From positions 1 through 60,425 of the forward strand of contig JAEZYP010000036.1 in the NCBI GenBank assembly GCA_023418995.1: DNA of 60,425 nt. Direction: 5' to 3'. This stretch comes from Bacillota bacterium. Its GTDB lineage: Bacteria > Bacillota > Clostridia > Oscillospirales > Acutalibacteraceae. This document shows positions 43,319-51,723 of the stretch, in pieces (the stretch's first letter is position 1; each line of letters starts with the position of its first letter). The notes beneath the pieces were generated by a model that was not told the DNA's origin, did not search any database, and worked only from the letters and a program-made list of their open reading frames with translations. Made by a program: the position numbers and the translations under genes.

Positions 43319-43452
43319 CATGAAAGCATACAGGTTCATCCCGTGCCCGGGCGGGCGCAAAATAAGAAAACAAGGCTTTGTATCATGGCAGACAGGCAGT
43401 TTGTTTTTAAGTGAAAAAACGAATAAAACAGCTGCTGCGAATGGGATATAGG

Positions 43453-43481
43453 TTGACATATTTTACCACACAGAGTAAAAT
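43453..43481 (+). promoter_or_regulatory. Promoter of the pilus-like operon with overlapping dyad
   Basis: TTGACA (43453-43458) and TAAAAT (43476-43481) are 17 bases apart. ATTTTAC (43460-43466) and GTAAAAT (43475-43481) form an inverted repeat across the spacer and the -10 box, a likely operator. Confidence 0.7.
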
Positions 43482-43508
43482 GGAAATATAAAATAAAGGG
43501 TGAAGTTT

Positions 43509-44723
43509 ATGCAGAGTGCCATAGATACAAAGCCCAAAATTGAAGTGAATATGTTAGGCGAGTTTTCCATTTCCATCAATGGGAATAAAACCGTAAACTT
43601 AAAAGGGCGTACCAAACGGGTTTGGATGCTGATCGAATATTTAATTGCAAACCGGAGAAAAGATGTCTCGTTGGATATGCTGATTAAAATTTTGTGGGAA
43701 GAAGACGAGTGTAAGGACCCGTTGAACGCTCTGAAAAATCTGGTTTATCGAGCCCGGGAGCTTCTCAAGGAAGTCGCTGCCGATGATCGGCTGGAATTTA
43801 TTACGTTCATACGGAATACTTATTCCTGGAACAATGAGTACGACTGTATTGTTGATACTGAGCAGTTGGAGGAATGCTGGAGCTTTCTTAACGACCTGTC
43901 CAACAGCGAAGAGGAGCGGGTTCGCTATTGCGAAAAGGCTTTAGCACTTTATAAGGGCGACTTTTTGCCGAAATCTACATACAGCACATGGGTCGTATCC
44001 CTGGGTGCTTATTACACCACGCTTTATAACGACTGTATCGTGAACGGCTGCGAGATTCTGATGGGAAGTCTCAAGTTTGACAAGGTAATCCACATTTGTG
44101 AAACCGCTTTGATTTACTCTCCTTTTGAGGAATCAATTCACAAGCTGCTGATGAACGCATTTATCAGCACAGACCAAAGAAGCAAGGCAATGAGCCATTA
44201 CAATGATACAGTAAAGCTCTTTAATAAGGAGCTTGGCGTTCAGGTGTCAGATTCTTTAAGCTCCACATACAGGCAGCTGGCACACTCCGGCAAACGGCGC
44301 GGAATGGATATCGGAAATATTAAAAAGGATTTGCGTGAGCCGATTGCGTCACGGGGAGCCTATTACTGTGATTACGAGGTGTTTAAGTCCTTTTACCAGA
44401 TTCAGGCCCGCATGATGATTCGCACAGGGATTTCTCTTTTTATCGTTTTGTTTTCTCTCTGCGAATTAAGCGGAGAACCTCTGAAGCAGGAAACGGCGCA
44501 GCTGGCAGGCGGCAAGCTGAAGGATGCGATTCTTTTCAGCTTGCGCAGAGGCGATACGGTAACCTCTTATAATACCAACCAATACATTGTTTTGCTCCAT
44601 GTTTCTGAGTATGAAAGCGTTGAGAAAATTGCCAATCGGATTTTGCAAAAATTCCGAATGTTATACGGTGACAGCAACATAAAATTAGTAACCCGGATTA
44701 ATGCGCTTGATGCCGTAAAATAA
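43509..44723 (+). CDS. BTAD-type transcription activator with C-terminal decayed GGDEF-like domain
   Basis: A 404-residue regulator. Residues 1-95 form an OmpR-like winged helix (IEVNMLGEFSISINGNK, then SLDMLIKILWEED); residues 100-255 are the helical repeat BTAD domain of SARP/AfsR-type activators. Residues 285-404 resemble a GGDEF fold, with SLFIVLFSL, then LRRGDTVTSYNTNQYIVLLHV; the place of GGDEF is taken by SYNTNQY, so no cyclase activity is expected, though it might bind nucleotide. ATG 43509 is preferred over GTG 43500. It heads the pilus-like operon and probably controls it. Confidence 0.75.
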   Translation: MQSAIDTKPKIEVNMLGEFSISINGNKTVNLKGRTKRVWMLIEYLIANRRKDVSLDMLIKILWEEDECKDPLNALKNLVYRARELLKEVAADDRLEFITFIRNTYSWNNEYDCIVDTEQLEECWSFLNDLSNSEEERVRYCEKALALYKGDFLPKSTYSTWVVSLGAYYTTLYNDCIVNGCEILMGSLKFDKVIHICETALIYSPFEESIHKLLMNAFISTDQRSKAMSHYNDTVKLFNKELGVQVSDSLSSTYRQLAHSGKRRGMDIGNIKKDLREPIASRGAYYCDYEVFKSFYQIQARMMIRTGISLFIVLFSLCELSGEPLKQETAQLAGGKLKDAILFSLRRGDTVTSYNTNQYIVLLHVSEYESVEKIANRILQKFRMLYGDSNIKLVTRINALDAVK

Positions 44724-44750
44724 AATGCAGCCAAGCTGGGAGGGGTGCCG

Positions 44751-45704
44751 ATGAGCGGGAAAAGAATATTTTATGCGGCTCTTTCTTTACTCCTGCTTCT
44801 CCTTCCAGCCTGCAATACTGTTTCGGGCGGGACTGCGTCTTTTCCGCAGGATACCGCGATTGCATTTAGAACACCCGGTAGAATATACCCGATGATTTTA
44901 AAAGCTGCCCCCGACATTCTTTTTGCCCAGTCGTATAAAATAATTAGCCCAAGGGCTGTGTCAGCACCTCCGGTAACTGCGAAGATGCCGGCGGCCTCGG
45001 GTAAGGATGTTTTTACAAAACAAGGTGCGACCCTTGATTACAGCAATACATCCGAAGGGTACATAATGGCAAAATACAGCGGTTCGGCAAAAATTAAAGT
45101 GCTCGTTTATTTTAACGGAGGCGCTTCCTATTACCAGTATAATTTGGAGGGGAATGACGTTTTTATTACGATACCTCTGCAAAGCGGGAGCGGCTCTTAC
45201 CGGGTTCGCTTCATGGAGAATGTATCGGGCAGCAATTATGCGGAGCTGTGTTCCACAGAACTTAACGCGACGGTCAGCGGTTACGGAGGCTTCCTGTATC
45301 CAAACCAGTATGTGAATTACAGTCTGACCTCCGCCGCGGTGGCAACCGCGAAAAGCCTTTGCGCTAATTGCAGCAGCAACACGGAAAAAACAGCGGCGAT
45401 TTATAAGTATATTACGGCAAATATCAAATATGATTATGCCAAGGCAGGAAGTGTTACGTCCGGCTACCTGCCCAATGTGGACAGTACCCTTTCGGTAAAA
45501 AAAGGAATCTGTTTTGACTATTCCGCCTTAATGGCGGCGATGTGCCGCTCGCAGGGAATACCGGTCAAGCTGATTATGGGCAGCACAAAAGTCGGCTATC
45601 ACGCGTGGAATGAGGTTTATCTGGACGGTTGGAAACGTTATGACACAACTTTCGCAGCGGCCGGTCAATCCGCCGGGACCTATACTGCGGAAAAAAATTA
45701 TTGA
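44751..45704 (+). CDS. Transglutaminase-like lipoprotein
   Basis: A 317-residue protein with a lipoprotein signal (LLLLLPAC) and, after a beta-rich middle, a transglutaminase core: Cys in KKGICFDYSALMAAMCRSQG, His in YHAWNEVYL and Asp in RYDTTF complete the triad. Such enzymes are proteases or cross-linkers on the outside of the cell. GGGAGGGG lies upstream of ATG 44751; a GTG at 44745 is overlapped by it. Its place between a regulator and PilC suggests that it processes or cross-links the surface fibre; inference. Confidence 0.85.
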   Translation: MSGKRIFYAALSLLLLLLPACNTVSGGTASFPQDTAIAFRTPGRIYPMILKAAPDILFAQSYKIISPRAVSAPPVTAKMPAASGKDVFTKQGATLDYSNTSEGYIMAKYSGSAKIKVLVYFNGGASYYQYNLEGNDVFITIPLQSGSGSYRVRFMENVSGSNYAELCSTELNATVSGYGGFLYPNQYVNYSLTSAAVATAKSLCANCSSNTEKTAAIYKYITANIKYDYAKAGSVTSGYLPNVDSTLSVKKGICFDYSALMAAMCRSQGIPVKLIMGSTKVGYHAWNEVYLDGWKRYDTTFAAAGQSAGTYTAEKNY

Positions 45705-45727
45705 TTGGACGGTATGGAGGATTGCCT

Positions 45728-46798
45728 ATGAGTAAGTCCATCGGCGCTAAGCAGCGAAAAAGCGGATTCCTTTCCTCAAACGATATTTCCCTTTTCTGTT
45801 CGCAGGTTGTTTTAATTCTGCGTTCGGCAATCCCCTTGCAGGAGGGAATCGGAGCAATCAGTGAAAATATGGAGTCTGAGCAGGGGAAAAAGCTGATTCG
45901 TAAAATTGGGGAAAGCCTCGAACAGAACAGCTCCATGTTCACTGCCCTGACTCTTACCGGAGTGTTCCCAGATTACATGGTGAATATGGTAAATATCGGG
46001 GAAAGAACCGGAAAGCTCGAATCAGTCATGGAAGCCCTGTCGCTTTATTACGCGCGTGATGACAGGCTTCACCGCCGGATACGCGGCGCTATTCTTTACC
46101 CGCTGATTCTGGTTCTGATGATGGCCGCCGTCATTTCAGTCATGCTAATTAAGGTGCTGCCGGTGTTTAACGATGTTTTTCTTGATTTAGGCGGAGATGT
46201 TTCTGCAACCTCCAGAGCGGTGATTCAGGCAGGAACAGCAATCGGAGGATATTCGCTTGCTGCTGTTTTGCTTCTGGCTGTTCTTCTCTTTGTGTTACTG
46301 ATTCTTAGCAGAACCGACTCAGGCTCGAGGGGTCTTTCCGGGTTGTTTGAGCGGTTTGGACCCACGCGCCGTCTCTCCGATAAAATTGCTTCCGCCCGCT
46401 TTGCATCCATTCTTTCGATGATGCTTTCGAGCGGCTACGATACGACTGAAGCGCTGGAGCTGATTCCTTCCGTTATTTCCAACAGGAGTATCACCGATAA
46501 AATCACAAAATCCCGTGCCGCGTTGGAGTCGGGGGTGTCCTTGTCAAAGGCGCTGGGAGACGTAAATCTGTTCCCCGGAATTTATTCCAGTATGATTCAC
46601 CTGGGCTCCAAAACAGGGAACTTGGATACGGTTATGAATAAACTTGCCGAAATTTACAGCGAGGAAGTGGATGATTCCATCAATAAAGCGGTTTCAATTG
46701 TAGAGCCGGTGCTGGTTGGAGCGTTGTCTGTTGTTATCGGGGGCATTTTGCTTTCCGTTATGCTTCCACTCATGGGTATTATGTCTTCCATCGGCTGA
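45728..46798 (+). CDS. pilC: PilC/GspF-family inner-membrane platform protein
   Basis: Platform protein of type IV pilus and type II secretion systems, 356 residues. Two copies of the T2SF domain: the first at about 15-130 with GERTGKLESVMEALSLYY, the second at about 225-345 with GSKTGNLDTVMNKLAEIY, each followed by hydrophobic helices (three in total). ATG 45728 follows GGAGG and is favoured over an upstream frame that begins within the lipoprotein gene. It works with an assembly ATPase, here only PilT. Confidence 0.9.
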   Translation: MSKSIGAKQRKSGFLSSNDISLFCSQVVLILRSAIPLQEGIGAISENMESEQGKKLIRKIGESLEQNSSMFTALTLTGVFPDYMVNMVNIGERTGKLESVMEALSLYYARDDRLHRRIRGAILYPLILVLMMAAVISVMLIKVLPVFNDVFLDLGGDVSATSRAVIQAGTAIGGYSLAAVLLLAVLLFVLLILSRTDSGSRGLSGLFERFGPTRRLSDKIASARFASILSMMLSSGYDTTEALELIPSVISNRSITDKITKSRAALESGVSLSKALGDVNLFPGIYSSMIHLGSKTGNLDTVMNKLAEIYSEEVDDSINKAVSIVEPVLVGALSVVIGGILLSVMLPLMGIMSSIG

Positions 46799-46813
46799 TA
46801 AGGAGGAATCGGT

Positions 46814-47137
46814 TTGCGCTTATATAAACGACCGTCCCCGGTCCGGAACACGGTGCTGTCCGCTTGTGCTTTTGTTCTGATTTTGTGTCTGTTTTGGTGT
46901 GGCTTCACCCGAACCTCCAGCTCAGGGGATAAACAGAGTCGGGAGGTAATGCGTGCGGCGGTGCAAAAATCGATTGCCAACTGCTACGCGACTGAGGGGG
47001 CATATCCTCCGAACATCAAATATCTGGAGGATCATTACGGCATTGTGATCAATCATGATAAATATGTTGTGCAGTACGAGCTGGTGGGTACCAATGTTAT
47101 GCCATCGTTCAATATAATTGAAAAAGGCTCAGATTAA
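46814..47137 (+). CDS. Small pseudopilin-like membrane protein (TTG start)
   Basis: A 107-residue protein that starts with TTG at 46814 after a strong AAGGAGG. A short basic N-terminus is followed by one hydrophobic helix (VLSACAFVLILCLFWCGF), then a globular tail with AVQKSIANCYATEGAYPPNIKYL, which reads like the alpha-beta start of a minor pilin (helix, then the YPPN turn). No classic prepilin cleavage motif (G-F-x4-E) is visible. Coupled to pilC with 15 bases between. Confidence 0.7.
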   Translation: MRLYKRPSPVRNTVLSACAFVLILCLFWCGFTRTSSSGDKQSREVMRAAVQKSIANCYATEGAYPPNIKYLEDHYGIVINHDKYVVQYELVGTNVMPSFNIIEKGSD

Positions 47138-47163
47138 AGTATTCAGGAAGGAGGACGAAGCCA

Positions 47164-47625
47164 ATGAACGCGAAAAGCACACATTCCATAGAAACGTTAT
47201 TTGCGCTGTTGGTTTTCTGCCTCTTTTCCATTTGTTCTTTGTTTTTGGTTTTAATCGGAGGCAATGTTTACCGCGGAATTGTGGGAGAAATGAACGCGAC
47301 GAACGAGACCCGCGCTTCCCTTTCCTATGTATCCAACAAAGTGCACGCGGCCGGGACGGGTGAAACCTCTCTGCAAACGGTAAACGGTGAGCAGGCTCTG
47401 GTGATTTCCGCGCAGTTTAACGGCGAAGCTTATCGTACTTACATTTACGAGCATAACGGATATTTGATGGAACTGTTTACCCGGGCAGATAATCCCTTAA
47501 CTCCCGGAGACGGAGATAAAATCACGGCGGTATCCGGCTTTCAGATGGCGCAGACCGGCAGCAGCCTGAATCTGACGGCAACCGGAAGCGACCATCGTAC
47601 CCTAACGCTGCGCCTTCAGCTTTAG
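47164..47625 (+). CDS. DUF4860-like minor pseudopilin
   Basis: A 153-residue protein with an N-terminal hydrophobic helix starting at SIETLFALLVFCLF; its Glu five residues after AKS fits a type III (prepilin) signal. The body is beta-rich with ASLSYVSNKVHA and TYIYEHNGYLMEL, as in DUF4860 proteins of clostridial pilus loci. GGAGG precedes ATG 47164. Confidence 0.7.
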   Translation: MNAKSTHSIETLFALLVFCLFSICSLFLVLIGGNVYRGIVGEMNATNETRASLSYVSNKVHAAGTGETSLQTVNGEQALVISAQFNGEAYRTYIYEHNGYLMELFTRADNPLTPGDGDKITAVSGFQMAQTGSSLNLTATGSDHRTLTLRLQL

Positions 47626-47670
47626 TAGTTTTAAATGCATGACAGCGGGCTGAAAGAAAGGCGGAATGAA

Positions 47671-48126
47671 ATGAAGCACAAATCCTATCAACTTAACAGC
47701 TTCTTGATTGAAATTATTCTTGTAATCCTTTTTTTTGCTATTTCCGCGGGAGTTACCCTACAGCTGTTTGTTTCGGCCGATAAACGGGCGCGGCAGAGCA
47801 GTGAGCTGAGCGCTGCTGTGGTTCAGGCCGAGAATTTTGCGGAGCAGCTCAAGGGCTTGTCTTCGTCGGTCGGCATTGAGGATATCCTTAAAAATGCGAA
47901 GAAAACCGGAATCAGCGGCGGCAGAGAGCATTACCGCATCAGTTTTGATCAATCATGGGAGGAAACCAAAGAAATTCCAAGCTATATCATGGATATCGCT
48001 GTGCTGAAAACACCGACCGAAACCGGCGTCACAGTAAACGCGGATATTTCTGTTTGCCGGGAAAATTCAAATGGCGAGATTGTACTCTATAATCTCAATA
48101 CTGCGAAATATGTTCCAAAAGCTTAG
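47671..48126 (+). CDS. Pseudopilin-like membrane protein
   Basis: A 151-residue protein with a hydrophobic N-terminal helix (SFLIEIILVILFFAISAGVTL) whose Glu is placed as in prepilins (five residues from the possible cut at N/S). The remainder has helix, then strands, as in minor pilins. AGGCGG sits before ATG 47671; the frame opens at 47635 but has no ribosome site. No family name is certain. Confidence 0.65.
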   Translation: MKHKSYQLNSFLIEIILVILFFAISAGVTLQLFVSADKRARQSSELSAAVVQAENFAEQLKGLSSSVGIEDILKNAKKTGISGGREHYRISFDQSWEETKEIPSYIMDIAVLKTPTETGVTVNADISVCRENSNGEIVLYNLNTAKYVPKA

Positions 48127-48150
48127 TACAGCCGGAGATGGGGTGTTTAC

Positions 48151-48765
48151 ATGAAAAGAAAGAGCGAGATTCAATTCGGTGTGGGAGGCTCGTCAATTCT
48201 GATGATTTTTGTCATTCTCTGCCTGACCACGTTCGGAATCCTCTCCTTTGTTACTGCAAACGCCGATTATAAAATCTCGGCGAAAAATGCGGAGACGGTT
48301 AAAAATTACTATAAAGCCTACGCTGATGCACAAACCAAGCTTCAACAGATTGACGGAGCCCTGCTGGACGCGAGGAAGGACGCCGAACAGGCGGTAAATG
48401 AAAACACCTGCGAAGGAGTCAAGAATAGGGCGCTTTATTCGGATGGAGCCGCCTTAAGTGCGATTTATACAAGCGGGTTATCGGCAGAACAAAAGCATCA
48501 GGCGTTTTATCACCTGTTCGCACAGATTTTAACATCCCGAAATGCGGGAGTTACCTTCGAAAAATCGCAAACCGGCGATGGGCTGAGCGGTTCCTTCACC
48601 TGTGAGGCAGACCGGAATCGGCAGATTCGAATGGATTTGACCGTAAATCCGTATGGCAGCGCGGAGCCTTACCGCATTACCGGAGAAAAGCTGACCAATG
48701 CAGGCGCGTCTCAGCCCCAAGAGGAAGAAAAGCTGCAGCTCTGGCAGGGGAATGGAAAACAGTGA
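48151..48765 (+). CDS. Membrane-anchored pilus-like protein
   Basis: A 204-residue protein with a basic head, a GVGGSSILMIFVILCLTTFG helix and a soluble remainder with two predicted helices (AKNAETVKNYYKAYADAQ) and a beta-rich C-terminus. It resembles clostridial proteins encoded next to pseudopilins, but no prepilin Glu is seen. It sits between the pseudopilins and pilT. Function by context only. Confidence 0.65.
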   Translation: MKRKSEIQFGVGGSSILMIFVILCLTTFGILSFVTANADYKISAKNAETVKNYYKAYADAQTKLQQIDGALLDARKDAEQAVNENTCEGVKNRALYSDGAALSAIYTSGLSAEQKHQAFYHLFAQILTSRNAGVTFEKSQTGDGLSGSFTCEADRNRQIRMDLTVNPYGSAEPYRITGEKLTNAGASQPQEEEKLQLWQGNGKQ

Positions 48766-48785
48766 TTACATTTGGGAGTAAATGA

Positions 48786-49865
48786 ATGGATATCGACGTA
48801 GTAAATATTTTGAAGCTGGCGGTGCAGGAGGAAGCCTCCGATATTTTTATCATCGCCGGCAGCCCAATTTCCTGCAAAATCAATGACGCGATTTTGCCGA
48901 TAGAGCACGAGGATCTTCGTGACTATAAGCTAAAGCCGACCGATACAAAGAATTTTATTGAGAAAATTTATTCACGTCTGTCCGCACGGGAAATTGCACC
49001 GTTTTTACAAAATGGAGATGATGATTTCTCTTTTTCCATTGAGAATCTCGGGCGATTCCGGTGCAACGTGTATTTTCAGCGCGGCAGCATGGCCGCGGTT
49101 TTGCGTGTAGTCCCTTTTCATTTGCCCAATCCGGAGGAGCTTCATATTCCGGGCGCGGTTGTTGGTTTAAACCTGATTAAAAAGGGACTGGTTCTGATTA
49201 CCGGGGCAGCTGGGAGCGGAAAATCCACAACCCTGGCCTGCATTATCGATAGAATTAACCGTACGCGCAACAACCATATCATCACTATCGAAGATCCGAT
49301 TGAATATTTACATAAGCATGAAAAAAGCATTGTCAGCCAGCGGGAAGTTGCTCATGATACAAACGGATATGTTCAGGCGCTTCGTGCCGCGCTCCGCCAG
49401 GCTCCGAACGTGATTCTTCTGGGCGAAATGCGCGATTATGAAACGATTACAACAGCAATGACGGCGGCGGAAACCGGACAACTTGTGCTGTCGACTCTCC
49501 ATACCATTGGCGCGGCCAATACCATCGACCGTATTATTGATGTGTTTCCCCCCAATCAGCAGCAGCAGATTCGGGTGCAACTTTCCATGGTGTTGCAGGC
49601 GGTTGTTTCGCAGCAGCTGATTCCTACGGTAGACGGAAGGTTGGTACCCGCTTTTGAGGTAATGCTGGTGAATTCCGCAATCCGTAATATGATAAGAGAA
49701 TCAAAGATTCATCAAATCGATAACGCGATTTATTCCTCTATGGACGAGGGTATGATTCCGATGGATTCGGATCTTTACAGGTTATACACCGAAGAAAAGA
49801 TTTCAAAGGAAAATGCCGTTCTCTACGCGGTGAATCCCGAGAGTATGGCAAAACGGCTGAAATAA
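48786..49865 (+). CDS. pilT: PilT-like twitching/retraction ATPase
   Basis: Hexameric ATPase of the PilT class, 359 residues. Walker A GAAGSGKSTT, Asp box TIEDPIEYLHKH, Walker B LLGEMRDYETI, His box LSTLHT, and the PilT C-terminal AIRNMIRE signature near residue 300 are all present. In type IV systems PilT pulls pili back; here it is the only ATPase and might also push. No pilB, pilM-O, or pilD lies in the operon. Last gene before a terminator. Confidence 0.92.
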   Translation: MDIDVVNILKLAVQEEASDIFIIAGSPISCKINDAILPIEHEDLRDYKLKPTDTKNFIEKIYSRLSAREIAPFLQNGDDDFSFSIENLGRFRCNVYFQRGSMAAVLRVVPFHLPNPEELHIPGAVVGLNLIKKGLVLITGAAGSGKSTTLACIIDRINRTRNNHIITIEDPIEYLHKHEKSIVSQREVAHDTNGYVQALRAALRQAPNVILLGEMRDYETITTAMTAAETGQLVLSTLHTIGAANTIDRIIDVFPPNQQQQIRVQLSMVLQAVVSQQLIPTVDGRLVPAFEVMLVNSAIRNMIRESKIHQIDNAIYSSMDEGMIPMDSDLYRLYTEEKISKENAVLYAVNPESMAKRLK

Positions 49866-49919
49866 TTGAAGTTTCTATTACGGGAAACATCGATTATTTC
49901 TTCGTATGCGGGAGGATGG

Positions 49920-49946
49920 GCAGGGAGAGATTTAGACTCTCCCTGC
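49920..49946 (+). terminator. Terminator after pilT
   Basis: GCAGGGAGAG (49920-49929) and CTCTCCCTGC (49937-49946) form a perfect ten-pair stem. T residues follow from 49955. Confidence 0.8.
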
Positions 49947-50044
49947 TCTTCAATTTTTGGTGATTGGAACAGTAAATAGCTGCGGCGTTATATTATTCCG
50001 TTCATTTGGTAAGATAACGGTAAATGGTGGATAGGAGTGACGGT

Positions 50045-50326
50045 GTGATTATCGCGTCGGCGGAAGTAAAGCTCTACGCCACGGGGGTTCATTCCCTGAA
50101 AGAGAAACGAATGATTGTGAAAAGTATAATTGCTAAGGTGCGCAACAAATATCATGTCTCCATTGCCGAAACCGGCGAAAATGATCTGCACCGGACGATT
50201 GTACTGGGAATAGCGTGCGTGGCCGGGAATACCTCGCAGGGAAACAGCGTTATTGACCATGTTCTTAACGAAATTGATTTGACCAGCGAGGCCGAAATTA
50301 CTGAAATCCAGAGGGAGGTTCAATAA
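50045..50326 (+). CDS. DUF503 (YlxP-like) protein
   Basis: A 93-residue protein of the DUF503 family: the VHSLKEKRMIVKSII motif follows the first strand and is the family's hallmark. YlxP sits near ribosome-factor genes in Bacillus and binds RNA or ribosome parts by report; here it precedes thpR. A GTG start at 50045 follows AGGAG; homologues begin here with a MIIA-like strand, so I set aside the ATG at 50024. Confidence 0.85.
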   Translation: MIIASAEVKLYATGVHSLKEKRMIVKSIIAKVRNKYHVSIAETGENDLHRTIVLGIACVAGNTSQGNSVIDHVLNEIDLTSEAEITEIQREVQ

Positions 50327-50327
50327 A

Positions 50328-50855
50328 ATGCGTCTGTTTATCGCTCTTCAATTTACCGATGAAATTAAAAACCGGCTTCAAGAAGCAATTGAAACACTGA
50401 AGGCAGGAAGTATGCAGGGGAATTTTACTCGCAGAGAGAATCTGCATCTTACGGTGGTGTTTATCGGGGAGACCACGCAGGCGAATGAAATCATAACGGC
50501 GATAAATAAGGTGTCGGTAAAGCCGTTTCCGCTCAAAATTGGAGGACTTGGAAGATTTCGTAGGGACGGCGGGGATATTTACTGGGTTGGGGTAGAGAAA
50601 AGCAGGGAGCTTTCTCAAATATACAGCCTGCTCTATTCGGAGCTGACTGAGGCCGGCTTCCGGCTGGAGAACCGCGAATACAAGCCACATTTGACTTTGG
50701 GCAGGGAGATAATCCCTGCGAAAAGCTTTGAACGGACTTCTTTTGACCGGTCGGTCGGAACCATGGAAATGTGTGTACCGGCAATCAGCCTAATGAAATC
50801 AGAACGGATTAACGCAAAGCTGGTTTACACGGAGATTTACCGCAAGGCCCTTTAA
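50328..50855 (+). CDS. thpR: RNA 2',3'-cyclic phosphodiesterase ThpR
   Basis: 2H phosphoesterase, 175 residues, that opens RNA 2',3'-cyclic phosphates. The two catalytic HxT motifs are H40-L-T42 and H121-L-T123. GGGAGG precedes ATG 50328, one base after the DUF503 stop. Coupled with DUF503 in one operon, which suggests an RNA-processing unit. Confidence 0.92.
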   Translation: MRLFIALQFTDEIKNRLQEAIETLKAGSMQGNFTRRENLHLTVVFIGETTQANEIITAINKVSVKPFPLKIGGLGRFRRDGGDIYWVGVEKSRELSQIYSLLYSELTEAGFRLENREYKPHLTLGREIIPAKSFERTSFDRSVGTMEMCVPAISLMKSERINAKLVYTEIYRKAL

Positions 50856-51029
50856 GGGGTCGGATTTTTTGACTGCTCTCACCGAAGGCGGGTACATCCT
50901 GCTTTCGGTTTTTTTGCTTTCAGCCGCAACTTTGTTTCAAAAATCCGTCAGCTTTTTGTTTAGAAATATGGCCTAGAAAAACTTCACAATTTATTTAAAA
51001 AATCATGCCTAAAATTTCATTTTTATTCA

Positions 51030-51080
51030 TTGACAAAGCCGCGTGGAAACACTATAATCCAATTAATGACTAAAAGTCAT
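51030..51080 (+). promoter_or_regulatory. Promoter and operator of the TetR-MMPL operon
   Basis: TTGACA (51030-51035), 17 bases, then TATAAT (51053-51058). The palindrome ATGACT-AAA-AGTCAT (51066-51080) lies at the start point and is a likely TetR operator. Confidence 0.85.
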
Positions 51081-51102
51081 TTTTAAAGGGAGGTTCAGTT
51101 AC

Positions 51103-51696
51103 GTGAAAAAAAGCAAGATACTGGAAAATAAAACAATTAAGATGGCAAAGCTCCATGATGCTGCCTATGAGCTTTTCACTTCTATTGGAATTCATAATAC
51201 CAAAATAGATGATATTGTAAAAAATGCAGGCGTAGCAAAAGGAACCTTTTATCTTTACTGTAAGGATAAATATGATCTGGTGGATAAAATCATACTTAAA
51301 AAAGCCTCCGCTGTGATTCAGGACGCGGTGAAGGCAGTGGCAAAGAACGAGGAATCCGGCCACACCGATTTTATCAGCAACGTTATCGTCTTTGCGGATT
51401 ATATTATCGAATCGTTTAAGGATAACAAAAAGCTGTTGGAATTGATTTATAAGAATCTTTCCTGGGAGCTTTATGAAAAAGCAATGTCCTGCGGAGAAAT
51501 GGACGGAGTGAAACGCACATTCATTCAGCATTTCAGTGCGGAAGAGGGGGCGGGAGAACAGGCAGAGCAGCGGCTGTTTATTATCATTTCCATGGTTGGA
51601 GCGGTCTGTTACAATTCTATCGTTCTGGAAACGCCATATGGCATCGATGCACTCAAACCGGAATTATACCGGTCGATCAAAAGTATTCTGGCTTAA
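51103..51696 (+). CDS. TetR-family repressor
   Basis: A 197-residue TetR/AcrR regulator. The N-terminal HTH is DDIVKNAGVAKGTFYLYCKDKYDL; the rest is a helical ligand-binding domain, with no clear ligand. The start is GTG 51103, with GGGAGG upstream. It precedes a MMPL exporter gene, so it most likely represses that operon through the palindrome at 51066-51080. Confidence 0.88.
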   Translation: MKKSKILENKTIKMAKLHDAAYELFTSIGIHNTKIDDIVKNAGVAKGTFYLYCKDKYDLVDKIILKKASAVIQDAVKAVAKNEESGHTDFISNVIVFADYIIESFKDNKKLLELIYKNLSWELYEKAMSCGEMDGVKRTFIQHFSAEEGAGEQAEQRLFIIISMVGAVCYNSIVLETPYGIDALKPELYRSIKSILA

Positions 51697-51723
51697 TATT
51701 TCATTTCAAAGGAGAACAGCGGC

